From assembly GCF_008693075.1 (NCBI RefSeq), contig NZ_VXKJ01000043.1, positions 186,001 to 250,000 of the forward strand: a stretch of DNA of 64,000 nucleotides, in the 5' to 3' direction. The DNA comes from Corynebacterium phocae (GTDB lineage: Bacteria > Actinomycetota > Actinomycetes > Mycobacteriales > Mycobacteriaceae). Positions within the stretch are counted from its first letter, which is position 1; each line of letters opens with the position of its first letter. Position numbers and translations under genes: made by a program. Shown here in pieces: positions 46,801-54,540 of this stretch. The notes under the pieces were generated by a model. It did not search any database. It saw nothing but the letters and a program-made list of their open reading frames with translations, and had not been told where the DNA came from.

Positions 46801-47495
46801 ACCTCGGAGATCTCAATTTCAGCAAATGTTCTCTGGTCAGCGACGGAGAATTTGCGGATATCGGTGATCTCATCGCCCCAAAACTCCACCCGCACCGGGT
46901 AGTCGGAGGTGGTGGGGAATACATCGAGAATGCCGCCGCGCACGGCGTAGTCCCCCCGCTTGGCCACCATGTCCTCGTGCCGGTAAGCACGAAATTCCAG
47001 GGCCTTGACCAACTCCTCAAGCTCAATTTCCATCTCCTCGCGCAAGGAAATGGGCTCCCGGCCCTCCACCTCGCTCACGATGGGTTGGCAATACCCGCGC
47101 GCTGCCGTGACTACTACTTTGAGCTCACCTTTTTTAACGCGGTGCAACACTTGGGCGCGCCTGCCCACGATATCCCCAGACGGGCTCAACCTCTCATGCG
47201 GCAGAGTCTCCCACGCGGGAAACTGGGCCACCCGGTCTCCTAGCATGGCGGAAAGCTCCGCCGTGAGATCCTCAGCTTCCCGCCCGGTAGCCGTGACCAC
47301 CAAGACGGGCGCGTGATGGGACAGTGCCCCCACGGCCCACGGTCGGGCTTGATCGATGCCCATAATGTGCAGACTGGGTTGCCCCAGTTGCGCCACCAAC
47401 CCCTTGAGCTTGGGATCGGTTGCTGCCACTTTGAGCAATCCGGAAAGCGCCGGCGGGGTTTGTGAAGTCTTTTCTTTTTTAGCCATTCCTACCAT
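43803..47495 (-). CDS. mfd: Transcription-repair coupling factor
   Basis: A 1230-residue translocase that removes RNA polymerase stalled at lesions and recruits UvrA. Domains in order: UvrB-like N-terminus (about 20-330), RNA-polymerase-interaction domain (GDFVVHETHGIGRFV, about 510-590), RecG-like helicase with Walker A GDVGYGKTEVAVRAAF (about 690) and DEEQ box VVDEEQRFG, then the TRG region (RGRVGRSRERGYAYF) and the C-terminal domain that masks UvrA binding. ATG 47486 is an alternative start. The gene follows a tetR gene by 7 bases. Confidence 0.97.
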   Translation of the reverse strand: MVGMAKKEKTSQTPPALSGLLKVAATDPKLKGLVAQLGQPSLHIMGIDQARPWAVGALSHHAPVLVVTATGREAEDLTAELSAMLGDRVAQFPAWETLPHERLSPSGDIVGRRAQVLHRVKKGELKVVVTAARGYCQPIVSEVEGREPISLREEMEIELEELVKALEFRAYRHEDMVAKRGDYAVRGGILDVFPTTSDYPVRVEFWGDEITDIRKFSVADQRTFAEIEISEVEIYPARELPITDAVAERAGQLALKHGGNAALSELLTKVSERIPAEGMEAVLSVLSDAPLQTLPEFMPAGTHVLLVAPEKIRTRITDLKDTDAEFLAAGWEAAAMGADGPIAAEGLDTAASSYRSYEAMEHTAGEAGLPLWTFAPPGMFVADEDKTLPLEFEPGPTPRGVLKEIDAMMAQLQAHTAAGGRAAFIAPVHGAIKRMAERFAEKGIRTKIATPGWEPSPGEVTLYHALSHAGLVFPKVRKLRDAEPLPLVVITETDLTGNRVGDIAGAKRRPAKRRNRVDPLALKAGDFVVHETHGIGRFVKMAERQILSGDDTSRREYIVLEYAASRRGQPADQLWVPMDSLDMLSKYTGGEKPTLSKMGGSDWKNTKKKARAAVREIAGELVELYAKRQAAPGHQFAPDTPWQAEMEDNFPYVETEDQMLAIDAVKEDMESSVPMDRVVVGDVGYGKTEVAVRAAFKAVQDGTQVAVLVPTTLLAQQHAETFEERMTGFPVEIRVLSRFTSRQDSKEILKGLADGSVDVVIGTHRLLQTGVHWKNLGLIVVDEEQRFGVEHKEHIKALKASVDVLTMSATPIPRTLEMSMAGIREMSTILTPPEDRHPVLTYVGAYEDKQVAAAIRRELLRDGQVFFIHNKVADIEKKAREIRDLVPEARVVVAHGQMNEDLLEKTVQGFWDREYDVLVCTTIVETGLDISNANTLIVENAHHMGLSQLHQLRGRVGRSRERGYAYFFYPKGATLTETSYDRLATIAQNNDLGAGMAVAMKDLEMRGAGNVLGAQQSGHIAGVGFDLYVRLVGEAVEAFKAMARGETIKAADEGPKEIRIDLPVDAHIPEDYIAAERLRLEIYRKLAESKDNKDLQLVVEEMEDRYGQLPEVVKRLLAVSRLRHQARRAGVGNIVVQGTRIKVHPVELPDSKQVRLKRLFPGSTYRAAAQAIQLNFPRAGRNVRDPLLRDEALLQWLSDFLVQMFDLEPLDVTGGAPVAKPKRNIISVSE

Positions 47496-47502
47496 CTAAG
47501 TT

Positions 47503-48108
47503 CTATTCTTCGCCAAGTTTGGGGCGCGCCTGCATCCCAGCCAGGCCATTCCAACACAGGTTAACAATATGGGCCGCCACTACTTCCTTGGCCGGCTCCC
47601 TCTCATCCAGCCACCACTGGGCCGTCATGGACAGCGCACCCACCAAACCTTGGGCGTACAACACCGCCAGCTGCGCGTCCAGCCCGCGGCTTTCAAAAGC
47701 GGTGGCCAGGGTATCACTAACTTTCTCTACGAAGGCGTTGAGCAACGTGGAGTAACTGCGTTCCGTCCCTGGCTTGTAGTCCCGGACCAGGATTAAAAAC
47801 CCGTCCGTTTCCTCTTCCACGTAGGTCAGCAAAGCGATGGCGGCTTGCTCTATCATCTGTCTCCAGGAGCCAGTGCCAAGCGCATCCATCACCAGGTTCT
47901 CCAGGGAAAGCATTTCGCGGTCGATGATGACAGCGTACAGGCCTTCTTTGCCACCAAAATGCTCGTAGACAACTGGCTTGGACACCCCCGCACGGGAGGC
48001 TAATTCCTCTACGCTTGTGCCGTCGAATCCCAACTCCGCGAAGGCAGTTCTGCCTACCGAAATCAGCTGTTCCCTGCGCTCGCGCCCGGTCATCCTTACT
48101 CGCACCAT
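47503..48108 (-). CDS. TetR-family regulator upstream of mfd
   Basis: A 201-residue regulator with helix-turn-helix GRTAFAELGFDGTSVEELASRAGVSKPVVYEHFGGKEGLY (about residues 18-57) and a helical C-terminal ligand domain. It is only 7 bases from mfd and reads the same way, so both are probably transcribed together from one promoter. TAAGCT (48115-48120) lies 6 bases before the ATG. The target genes and ligand are unknown. Confidence 0.9.
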   Translation of the reverse strand: MVRVRMTGRERREQLISVGRTAFAELGFDGTSVEELASRAGVSKPVVYEHFGGKEGLYAVIIDREMLSLENLVMDALGTGSWRQMIEQAAIALLTYVEEETDGFLILVRDYKPGTERSYSTLLNAFVEKVSDTLATAFESRGLDAQLAVLYAQGLVGALSMTAQWWLDEREPAKEVVAAHIVNLCWNGLAGMQARPKLGEE

Positions 48109-48292
48109 TCCCCTAGCTTATCGTGAACCCGCGCCCCACCTGCAACCTACCGCCCGGCACCAATCACCGCAGGTAACGCCGGACCGGACGCACACAGCCT
48201 GCCCCCAATTTTTCACTTGCCCCGTGCAATAAGGTAAACTTTCCCGGGTAGTCACGAGGACAGCCTCCAAGGCCAGTCCCACGTAGTTACAA

Positions 48293-48364
48293 TTCCCCAT
48301 GGTGTAATCGGCAACACTACGGTTTTTGGTACCGTCATTCTAGGTTCGAGTCCTGGTGGGGAAG
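48293..48364 (+). tRNA. tRNA-Gln (UUG anticodon)
   Basis: A 72-base cloverleaf: acceptor TTCCCCA/TGGGGAA, anticodon stem ACGGT/ACCGT with loop TTTTGGT (anticodon TTG), T-arm CTAGG-TTCGAGT-CCTGG, discriminator G. A T-run follows (CTTTTTT). The prophage begins directly after, so the 3' end of this gene is the probable integration site. Confidence 0.93.
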
Positions 48365-48433
48365 CTTTTTTATACCCCTTCCTATCTGCGTTGTTGCTGG
48401 TAGTTGGGGGTTTTGACGTTTTTGGCTTTAAGT

Positions 48434-48463
48434 CAGTTTTAGCCAGTTTTAGCCTGTTTTAGT
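48434..48463 (+). repeat. Three tandem decamers near the attachment end
   Basis: CAGTTTTAGC, CAGTTTTAGC and CTGTTTTAGT in direct succession, 70 bases after tRNA-Gln. Short direct repeats beside an attachment site are typical of integrase arm-type or excisionase binding sites, so that role is inferred. Confidence 0.6.
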
Positions 48464-48519
48464 CTCCTGTGTCGTAGAAATGTCGTAAGCTCAAGCATCA
48501 AACGCGAAAGGTAAAAATT

Positions 48520-49347
48520 ATGCTCTCACCCCGTGACACTCCAAAAGTCCGAGACGAGATTATCCAGGCCACGCGCGGCCAGGGCTGGCTACGCCGTGCA
48601 GAACTGTACTGGGCTAGTGAGGACATGAGCCTGCTGACCCATGACCAGCACACGGAGATGCCGGCCTGGACACCATCGCTATGCCGACCTACCGCGAGTG
48701 GGCTACTCATCCTCGCGGAGGAGCCTAGCGCACTCGATGCACTCCGCAGCCTGGATAGGTCAGTCACGGAGCTGTACGTGGTTTTCACGTGGCGCACGCT
48801 CGAGGACGGCGCGCTGGAGGTCACTTCCTATAGCTACTGCCCCGGTGTGGAGGTGACCCTGCTCTACGCGGTGGAGATTCCGGCAGACCAGACCCTGCCC
48901 CTCGATGAGGATATGCTCGAGCCGACTCCGCAGGTGGAGCAGCTGCGTGAGGCACTACACGGGGCCCCTCGCCTGGGGCTGACTACCTCGATGGGGCATG
49001 ACTCCGCTGCTCTCCTGGGGTGCGCGTGGATACTCATGCAGACTCCTACCGTGGCGGATAGTCAGACGGTTCGGCAGCGGGCGCGGGGCGGTGGCACTGC
49101 CCGGAGCAAACAAAAATTCGATACGGTGCAGTACATCACTCTGCGTAGGCTGGCGCAGGATACGACCGAGACCCCCGGACATGAGGGGCGGGAGTATCAG
49201 CACAGGTGGCTGGTACGTGGCCACTGGCGGCAGCAGCGCGTGGGCCCTGGCCGGAAGTTCCGGCGCCCTACCTATGTCGCCCCGCATATCAAAGGCCCCG
49301 AGGGCGCGCCACTCAAAACCGAGCGCGTCAACATCTGGCGGCGCTGA
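48520..49347 (+). CDS. Prophage hypothetical protein upstream of the integrase
   Basis: A 275-residue protein of unknown function. The N-terminal half is acidic. The C-terminus carries a basic, motif-like stretch (YQHRWLVRGHWRQQRVGPGRKFRRPTYVAPHIKGPEGAPLK, about 225-267) that I associate with plasmid- and phage-borne actinobacterial proteins. It starts at an ATG after GAAAGG, and its stop is one base before the integrase ATG. This coupling hints at a role in integration or its control. Confidence 0.75.
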   Translation: MLSPRDTPKVRDEIIQATRGQGWLRRAELYWASEDMSLLTHDQHTEMPAWTPSLCRPTASGLLILAEEPSALDALRSLDRSVTELYVVFTWRTLEDGALEVTSYSYCPGVEVTLLYAVEIPADQTLPLDEDMLEPTPQVEQLREALHGAPRLGLTTSMGHDSAALLGCAWILMQTPTVADSQTVRQRARGGGTARSKQKFDTVQYITLRRLAQDTTETPGHEGREYQHRWLVRGHWRQQRVGPGRKFRRPTYVAPHIKGPEGAPLKTERVNIWRR

Positions 49348-49348
49348 C

Positions 49349-50215
49349 ATGATACCTGCGCGTGCTCACTGGGTGGCCTCGCCGGAGGCCGCTGCTGCTG
49401 CCTACATCGGTGGACTGTCTGCGACCACGGGGAAAAGCTACGGCGCTGCACTGCGCCGGTGGCTGCACTTTTGTGACGATACCGGGCTAGACCCCTGGGG
49501 GGTGCAGGCGGTGCACATCGAGGGCTGGCTGAAAACCATGTCCCCGCATACTGCGCGCGGGGTGGCCACTGCGGTGTGTGGCTACTACGCCTACGCTCAC
49601 CGCCACGGGCTGACCAAGCTGGACCTGGGGGCGGGTGTGCGCAGGCCGCGCACTGGCAGGCGCAGGCCGGGCACCTGGGCTACACGCGAGGAACTAGCCC
49701 GCATGATGGACATCTCGCAGGAGCTAGGCGGTGACACCTACGCCCTGCTGGCCATGCTCATCCTGATGGGTACACGGGTGGGTGAGACCTGTGCGCTGGA
49801 CATAGCCGACATCGAGCAGGCTCACGGCGAGCTGCTCATCACCCTGCGCCGCAAAATGGGGCATACGGACATCATCACCGTGCCGGCGCGGGTGCAGGCT
49901 GCGCTACAGCCCCTGCTGGATAGGCGCAGCAGCGGTGCAGTGCTGCGCCATGAGGGCAGGCGCATGAGCACTGCGAGGGCACGGTACCTAGTGTCCTCCA
50001 TCGCGGAGCAGGCCGAGTGCCAGCAGAAGATCACCCCTCATAGTCTGCGCCGGAGTTTTGTCACCCTGGCTAGGGACCTGGGTGTGAGCGATGAGGACAT
50101 CATGGCTATGACCGGTCATGCTGATGTGACGATGATCGACTACTACGACAGGGGGCGCAGGCAGCGGGGCGGGGTTGCTGGTATGGCAGTGGAGGCGGCA
50201 CTGGGTGATGTATAG
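49349..50215 (+). CDS. int: Tyrosine recombinase (phage integrase)
   Basis: A 288-residue site-specific recombinase. The N-terminal SAM-like core-binding domain (about 1-95) includes SATTGKSYGAALRRWLHFCDDTGL. The catalytic domain has Arg I in LMGTRVGETCALDI, the beta-hairpin Lys in RRKMGHTDII, the HxLR box TPHSLRRSFV, GHADVTM, and the nucleophile Tyr in IDYYDRG. It begins one base after the upstream gene stops; a longer in-frame reading only overlaps that gene. It probably acts at tRNA-Gln. Confidence 0.95.
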   Translation: MIPARAHWVASPEAAAAAYIGGLSATTGKSYGAALRRWLHFCDDTGLDPWGVQAVHIEGWLKTMSPHTARGVATAVCGYYAYAHRHGLTKLDLGAGVRRPRTGRRRPGTWATREELARMMDISQELGGDTYALLAMLILMGTRVGETCALDIADIEQAHGELLITLRRKMGHTDIITVPARVQAALQPLLDRRSSGAVLRHEGRRMSTARARYLVSSIAEQAECQQKITPHSLRRSFVTLARDLGVSDEDIMAMTGHADVTMIDYYDRGRRQRGGVAGMAVEAALGDV

Positions 50216-50280
50216 GTGCTGGTAGCAGGCTTGCGCTACCCCCATTATTTACCCCCATTTAGGTTAATTGTACGCAGGGC

Positions 50281-50310
50281 TTGCGCACAATTCTAGTGGT
50301 GTGTCATAAT
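50281..50310 (+). promoter_or_regulatory. Promoter of the small early genes
   Basis: TTGCGC (50281-50286) and CATAAT (50305-50310), 18 bases apart, upstream of the 107-residue gene with its own AAGGAG. Confidence 0.55.
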
Positions 50311-50369
50311 GGTTTCAGCAGCACAGAACAACTAAATACCAAAAACCACTACCTACCAAGGAGACCACA

Positions 50370-50693
50370 ATGAACACCGAACTAACCCGCCCAGAGCGCA
50401 AATTCAACGCCAACATCCTCAAGCTCGCCAAGGCAATCCGCCGCAGCGAACTCGCCGCAACCAACGCCCACGCTGAGTGGCCACAGCTCCGAGTCGGCGA
50501 CCAGTCACTCCGAGCACTCATCACAAAGGACGGCTACAACCTCCACAAGTTCCTGGGCAAGGGCCAGCCTGCTGGTGACACCATCCTCGAGGGTGAGCTC
50601 AAAAACGCGCGGGCCGAAATCGGTGCCTACATGCTCGAGGCGATGGACCTCACCGACAGCGCAGCCGCCAACGAAATCCTCAACGCGAACTAA
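50370..50693 (+). CDS. Prophage hypothetical protein, 107 residues
   Basis: A mostly helical soluble protein (RKFNANILKLAKAIRRSELAATNAHAEWPQLRVGDQSLRALI, then ELKNARAEIGAYMLEAMDLTDSAAANEIL) with no TM segment and no recognisable motif. A strong AAGGAG precedes the ATG. Its promoter is just upstream, so it is the first of three small genes between the integrase and the late-operon terminator. Function unknown. Confidence 0.65.
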   Translation: MNTELTRPERKFNANILKLAKAIRRSELAATNAHAEWPQLRVGDQSLRALITKDGYNLHKFLGKGQPAGDTILEGELKNARAEIGAYMLEAMDLTDSAAANEILNAN

Positions 50694-50734
50694 CCCCCGC
50701 CCCCGGGGCCCGCGCCCCGGGGTAAACCCCCCGC

Positions 50735-50798
50735 AATCTGACACACTTTCCACCACACACCCAAACACTGTCAGATTAGGCACCCCCCTAATCTGACA
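50735..50798 (+). repeat. Repeated AATCTGACA element with 12-bp palindrome
   Basis: TGTCAGATTAGG (50769-50780) and CCTAATCTGACA (50787-50798) form a perfect 12-bp inverted repeat with a 6-base gap. A third half-site AATCTGACA lies at 50735-50743. The element sits just before the Shine-Dalgarno of the next gene, so it may be an operator or a translation-controlling hairpin. Confidence 0.7.
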
Positions 50799-50825
50799 CC
50801 CACTACCTACCAAGGAGACATCACA

Positions 50826-51173
50826 ATGGCCGACATTCACGCCGCCGACATCAAGAATCTGCCAGTAGTCGACATCAACGCCCTCGACTTTGAGCTAATC
50901 GAAAGTGACTACACCTACCACGAGGCCATTATTGTCGAAATGCCAGACTGTCCCGGAGTGAGCGAAATCGGCGCTCAGTGGGACATCGACTGGGACAATG
51001 ACTGCAAAGCCAGCCTGAGCGTCTACAGCCAGGACCCGAGCAAGATTTTCCGCGCCGACTCCCGCAGCACCCAGGACTGGCCAATCCTGGACCATGTGTT
51101 TGGCTCCCGCGCCGCCTGGCAGCAGTTCCTAGCCGACCGCCAGGCTGAGGCCCTAGAAGAACTCGAGGACTAA
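50826..51173 (+). CDS. Prophage hypothetical acidic protein, 115 residues
   Basis: A very acidic soluble protein (DFELIESDYTYHEAIIVEMPDCPGVSEIGAQWDIDWDNDCKASLSVYSQDPSKIF). Small acidic phage proteins are sometimes DNA mimics, but nothing here proves that. AAGGAG lies before the ATG, a 12-bp palindrome stands immediately upstream, and an intrinsic terminator follows. Family not recognised. Confidence 0.65.
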   Translation: MADIHAADIKNLPVVDINALDFELIESDYTYHEAIIVEMPDCPGVSEIGAQWDIDWDNDCKASLSVYSQDPSKIFRADSRSTQDWPILDHVFGSRAAWQQFLADRQAEALEELED

Positions 51174-51183
51174 CAACTAACCA

Positions 51184-51213
51184 GCCGGGGCGCACAGCCC
51201 CGGCACTTTTTCT
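51184..51213 (+). terminator. Intrinsic terminator/attenuator between small early genes
   Basis: GCCGGGGC/GCCCCGGC stem with a 5-base loop followed by ACTTTTTC. The next gene starts 14 bases later, so it may act as an attenuator. Confidence 0.75.
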
Positions 51214-51226
51214 TTTGGAGATGATT

Positions 51227-51778
51227 ATGGACTACAAAAACTTTGATACCACGACTGACCCTGCCCTGGTGTATGACCGGGAGCTCATCGAGGGACCTAT
51301 CCGCGCGGCCCTGGTGGAAAATTTTGCGCGCGCAGCGGTTGGCTTTCCAGTGCGCACTGGTGCTGGTCGCCGCCCCTACCACCTCGAGGTGGAGCTGGTG
51401 GGCTGCGCGTACGCGGGCGGCGCACCTTGTTTCGATTATCCGGAGCGCCCTAGCACTGGCACCATCCTGGCTCGCCGCGCTGACGGCCAGGAGACGCAGT
51501 TCAGCGCGGACGGCATGAGCTGGCAGGACCTCGAGGACCGCCTACACGGGTTCATGCTGGACTGGAATCACGACCTCACGGCGCTGCTACAGGAGGCGCG
51601 GAGGTGCAGGAAGAAGGCGCAGGAGGCGGAGCAGGCGCTGCGCGCTGCGCGCAGTGGGCAGGCCGCTGCTATCCGCCAAATCAGGTCCCTGGGCGGGGTC
51701 ACTACCAGGGACATCAGCAAGCTCACCGGGGTGCCAGGGCGCACAGTAGATGTGACCCTGCGGCCTAAACAACCCTAA
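51227..51778 (+). CDS. Prophage hypothetical protein with C-terminal coiled coil and HTH-like end
   Basis: A 183-residue protein. The N-terminal domain (1-105) has no clear family. It is followed by a predicted coiled coil (LLQEARRCRKKAQEAEQALRAARSGQAAAIRQ) and a short helix-turn-helix-like end (SLGGVTTRDISKLTGVPGRTVDVTL), which could bind DNA. I choose ATG 51227, 6 bases after GGAG; two earlier in-frame starts exist. It is last before the converging late operon. Confidence 0.65.
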   Translation: MDYKNFDTTTDPALVYDRELIEGPIRAALVENFARAAVGFPVRTGAGRRPYHLEVELVGCAYAGGAPCFDYPERPSTGTILARRADGQETQFSADGMSWQDLEDRLHGFMLDWNHDLTALLQEARRCRKKAQEAEQALRAARSGQAAAIRQIRSLGGVTTRDISKLTGVPGRTVDVTLRPKQP

Positions 51779-51819
51779 ACAACTCCCTGGCCAGGTATTT
51801 TACCCCAATGGCCTGGAAT

Positions 51820-51846
51820 AGTTGTTTCAGGCCGTCAGAAACAACT
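51820..51846 (+). terminator. Inverted repeat after the last early gene
   Basis: AGTTGTTTC/GAAACAACT, 9 bp with a 9-base gap. It lacks a T-run, so terminator activity is uncertain. Confidence 0.35.
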
Positions 51847-51934
51847 TCCTGCGGAAACAGCTTCCCTGCTTAACTTCCCACTTAACTTCGCACATGTGTG
51901 AGGTTGGGTGTTAAGCCCGTAAAACGCCAAAAAT

Positions 51935-51963
51935 GACCCCCGCACCACTGGGGTGCGGGGGTC
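51935..51963. terminator. Bidirectional terminator at the prophage early/late convergence
   Basis: A 12-bp perfect stem (GACCCCCGCACC/GGTGCGGGGGTC) with a 5-base loop. On the minus strand it is followed by ATTTTTGG and ends the late operon. Confidence 0.82.
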
Positions 51964-51971
51964 AAATGGGT

Positions 51972-52307
51972 TTAGGGGGGCGGGATTGCTTTCTCTAGGA
52001 CGCTGATGTCGACTAGCTCCGGAGCCGGGGGTTTACTACCGCCCTGAATCCACTCGGTGACCTCGTGTATCCAAGCCACGGCTTGGCGCAGCGCGCGGCC
52101 GGTTTCGTAGGCGCGGGTTTGTGCCTCTCGGCGAGCGGCGATTTCCTCATCAAGCCTGCGGCCCAGGGCCTCGAGCCGCTGCTCCAACTGGGTCAGCCGA
52201 TCCGCCTTTGCGGTATGTTTTTCCACGCTGGTTTTCATGCGTGCTACGGCGTAGGTAACCAGGGCGGTCAGGGCTACGCCCGCGAAGGTCAGAACTTCAC
52301 TTGTCAT
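51972..52307 (-). CDS. Phage membrane protein with coiled coil, last gene of the lysis module
   Basis: A 111-residue protein: one N-terminal TM helix (LTFAGVALTALVTYAVARM) then a long amphipathic coiled coil (EKHTAKADRLTQLEQRLEALGRRLDEEIAARREAQTRAYETG). This layout resembles small holin-accessory or spanin-like proteins, but no family is assigned. It overlaps the upstream membrane-protein gene by 11 bases. Confidence 0.7.
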   Translation of the reverse strand: MTSEVLTFAGVALTALVTYAVARMKTSVEKHTAKADRLTQLEQRLEALGRRLDEEIAARREAQTRAYETGRALRQAVAWIHEVTEWIQGGSKPPAPELVDISVLEKAIPPP

Positions 52308-52764
52308 ACATTCCCTCCCTCAGCTCCACGTCTCCGCGTTTGCCGCGCCAGATGGCCCACACTGCCAGCGCCACCACGGTGATATATGACACCCCAGTAA
52401 CCCAGCCTCGGGGGTTGTCAGCCCACAAGGTCGCGGCCACGAACGACAGGCCCCAGGTGCAGTGCAGGCCGATACCCAGGCCAACAGCTATGGCGTCCAC
52501 CAGGGCGTTCGGTATGAACGCTGCTGCTAGGCAGAACAAGCCGGCCATGAGCCACACGATGGCCCACACGTCCAGGGGAAGAATGTGCTCCGCCGGGTGA
52601 ACTCCCGCGGCAGGTGGTTCACCCAACCCCCACGGGGTGTAGGACAGGCCCTTGAGGATTATGCCGGTGCCTAGGATTATCAGGGCCGTGGAGTCTGACA
52701 GCAGGAACCTGCGCAGCCGGTACGCCCGGGGCTGCCAGCGCGTAGGAAGATGGTCGATAGGCAT
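52297..52764 (-). CDS. Phage multi-TM membrane protein of the lysis module
   Basis: A 155-residue protein with about four hydrophobic helices (STALIILGTGIILKGLSYT, WAIVWLMAGLFCLAAAFI, VDAIAVGLGIGLHCTWGLSFVAA, VSYITVVALAVWAIW) and a charged cytoplasmic tail. Overlapping starts and stops (TAATG with the holin) place it in the lysis cassette, where a second holin or antiholin is common. The specific role is inferred. Confidence 0.7.
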   Translation of the reverse strand: MPIDHLPTRWQPRAYRLRRFLLSDSTALIILGTGIILKGLSYTPWGLGEPPAAGVHPAEHILPLDVWAIVWLMAGLFCLAAAFIPNALVDAIAVGLGIGLHCTWGLSFVAATLWADNPRGWVTGVSYITVVALAVWAIWRGKRGDVELREGMYDK

Positions 52765-53156
52765 TATTCCTCCTTGTGGTGACGGCCGGGTCCATAGGAG
52801 GTGAGGAACTCGATTAGCTCCTGCCCGGAGAGCTGAGCCACGTCCACCGCAGGCGCAGGAGCAGGCGCTGCCTGTTCCCGCTGCTGCTGTTGGACGGCCT
52901 GGGAGATGGCCAGCACTGCCGGCAAAATAGCCGCCACGTCCAAACCACCCAGCGGCTGATGGTCAGGGGCTTTCGGGAGGTTCGCTACTGCCGTGCCGCC
53001 CGTGATGGCAGCACCAGCGCCCGCCACGGTGCCGAGGATTGCGGCTACGCCGTCATAGCCCAGAGTTGTGGCAACCACCGTGGCGATACCCACAAGAGCG
53101 GACAGCACGTACATGATTAGGCGTACCCAGCCAGCAGGATTGAGCTTGGTCTGCAT
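52764..53156 (-). CDS. Holin
   Basis: A 130-residue protein with two close TM helices (LIMYVLSALVGIATVVATTLGY, GVAAILGTVAGAGAAITGGTAVA), a Gln/Ala/Pro-rich linker, and a short tail ending YGPGRHHKEE. It has the layout of actinophage holins and starts within the endolysin stop (TAATG). It would permeabilise the membrane to release the endolysin at lysis. The call rests on topology and position. Confidence 0.8.
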   Translation of the reverse strand: MQTKLNPAGWVRLIMYVLSALVGIATVVATTLGYDGVAAILGTVAGAGAAITGGTAVANLPKAPDHQPLGGLDVAAILPAVLAISQAVQQQQREQAAPAPAPAVDVAQLSGQELIEFLTSYGPGRHHKEE

Positions 53157-53881
53157 TACTTACCCTCCCGGTCCTTGGCTACGGCGTCACGCAGATAGGT
53201 ATCCGGGTCGATACCCACCTTCTTCGCCAACGACTTGAGTAGCTGGTTGTTTTCCCAGTTCGTGGCGTCAATAATCGCCAAAAGCTCCGGCTGGGAGAAC
53301 GCCTTCTTCGGGTTGATCAGGGAGCGAATACGTTCAATCATGGGTGTGCCTTCCTTTTCTCGCGCCATCTGGTCGTACCAGTACTGGGCGCGGTTCATGT
53401 AGTGGTCGTGGTATTTTCCGCCTGGGCGGAGGTGGTAGGGGCAGGACGTGGTCCCGCCGGACTCAATCGAGTGGAAACGAACGTTCATCCCGCTGACGGG
53501 TCGGCCTAGCTTGTAGTAGTGGCAGATCGCTGCCACGAGGTGTGCGCCCTCATCGAGGACATCATCACTGATGGGCCAGTCCTGCGCAGGGCCACCACAG
53601 TTACTGTGCTCGATACTGATAGAGCGCGCGTTACTGTAGGCGTTCGCATTCGACCAGGCAGTATCCTTATCCCACACGGCCTGCCCAATCTCGCGGCTGT
53701 TAGCCACGCAGTAGTGGGCGCTGGCTTGGCGTTGCTGCCACACCCGCCAGCATTCGTCCAGCCCGCCAACCATCGCCATGTGATGAATGGTGACGAACTC
53801 GATTTTTGCGGTGCGTCCTGGGGTGAAGTGCCGGGTGAGTAGCCGCACCCGGTCAGGCTCTAATTTATGCCAATTTTTCAT
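53156..53881 (-). CDS. Endolysin, N-acetylmuramoyl-L-alanine amidase
   Basis: A 241-residue lysin. The N-terminal amidase_2/PGRP domain (about 20-165) shows zinc-ligand regions FVTIHHMA, ARSISIEHSN and TTSCPYHLRPGGKYH. It cuts the bond between muramic acid and the stem peptide. The C-terminal 70 residues (ERIRSLINPKKAFSQPELLAIIDATNWENNQLL) may target the cell wall. AAGGAG lies before the ATG, and the next gene is the holin. Confidence 0.92.
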   Translation of the reverse strand: MKNWHKLEPDRVRLLTRHFTPGRTAKIEFVTIHHMAMVGGLDECWRVWQQRQASAHYCVANSREIGQAVWDKDTAWSNANAYSNARSISIEHSNCGGPAQDWPISDDVLDEGAHLVAAICHYYKLGRPVSGMNVRFHSIESGGTTSCPYHLRPGGKYHDHYMNRAQYWYDQMAREKEGTPMIERIRSLINPKKAFSQPELLAIIDATNWENNQLLKSLAKKVGIDPDTYLRDAVAKDREGK

Positions 53882-53942
53882 ACATTCTCCTTTATTTTGG
53901 GTATGAGTGTGCCCCCGACCGGTATGCGGTCAGGGGCGGGGG

Positions 53943-54527
53943 TTAGAGCTGCTTGTAGTGGGTATTGTCTAGGTCTGGGCGTAGTGTTCCCGAGGACGTG
54001 TGCGCGGTAGTGACCTGGTAGAGGACACCTTCGTATTCCACGCGGTCACCCGCCTTGTACGCCTGGCCGGTTGCCCACACGTTTTTGGCCTTACCGTCCT
54101 CCACCGGGAACAGCACGTCCGTGACGTCCTCCCACTGAGGATTAGTCTCAGACGGCTTCGAGAAGTTCAGGCCGCGGTTCGTGGACTCGTACACACGCCC
54201 CGTGGCCACAAGAAACACCTTGTCACCAGGCAGGTAGGCTTTAGACTTCACGCCCTTGGGGTTGTCCCAGACGCTGTAGTCTGAGGCCGTGGCTGCTTCA
54301 GTTTTGGGCGCGGTCAGTACCCCGCCTTGGCGGAGGTCTTTCATAATGTCCACCTTGGCTTGCTCGGCAACCTCAGCCTGTGCGCGCCTTTTGGGCTCAT
54401 CTGCTGCCCACATGCGGAACTCGAGCAGGGGGTCCAGGTCAATGCGGGGCACGCAGGCGCGCGCCACCTTCTCCGCGTCTGCGGAGGACAGTTTCTGGAC
54501 CTCGTCCAGGATTTGCTCAATGGTCAT
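53943..54527 (-). CDS. Phage protein with C-terminal carbohydrate-binding (CBM5/12-like) module
   Basis: A 194-residue protein. Residues 1-70 are helical. The C-terminal module (about 150-190) reads WATGQAYKAGDRVEYEGVLYQVTTAHTSSG, the chitin-binding-type CBM5/12 pattern found in phage tail and lysis proteins. It probably binds host wall glycan at the virion tip. It lies between the small beta-rich tail genes and the endolysin; a GC-rich hairpin (53911-53937) separates it from the endolysin gene. Confidence 0.8.
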   Translation of the reverse strand: MTIEQILDEVQKLSSADAEKVARACVPRIDLDPLLEFRMWAADEPKRRAQAEVAEQAKVDIMKDLRQGGVLTAPKTEAATASDYSVWDNPKGVKSKAYLPGDKVFLVATGRVYESTNRGLNFSKPSETNPQWEDVTDVLFPVEDGKAKNVWATGQAYKAGDRVEYEGVLYQVTTAHTSSGTLRPDLDNTHYKQL

Positions 54528-54540
54528 AAAAAATGCCTTT

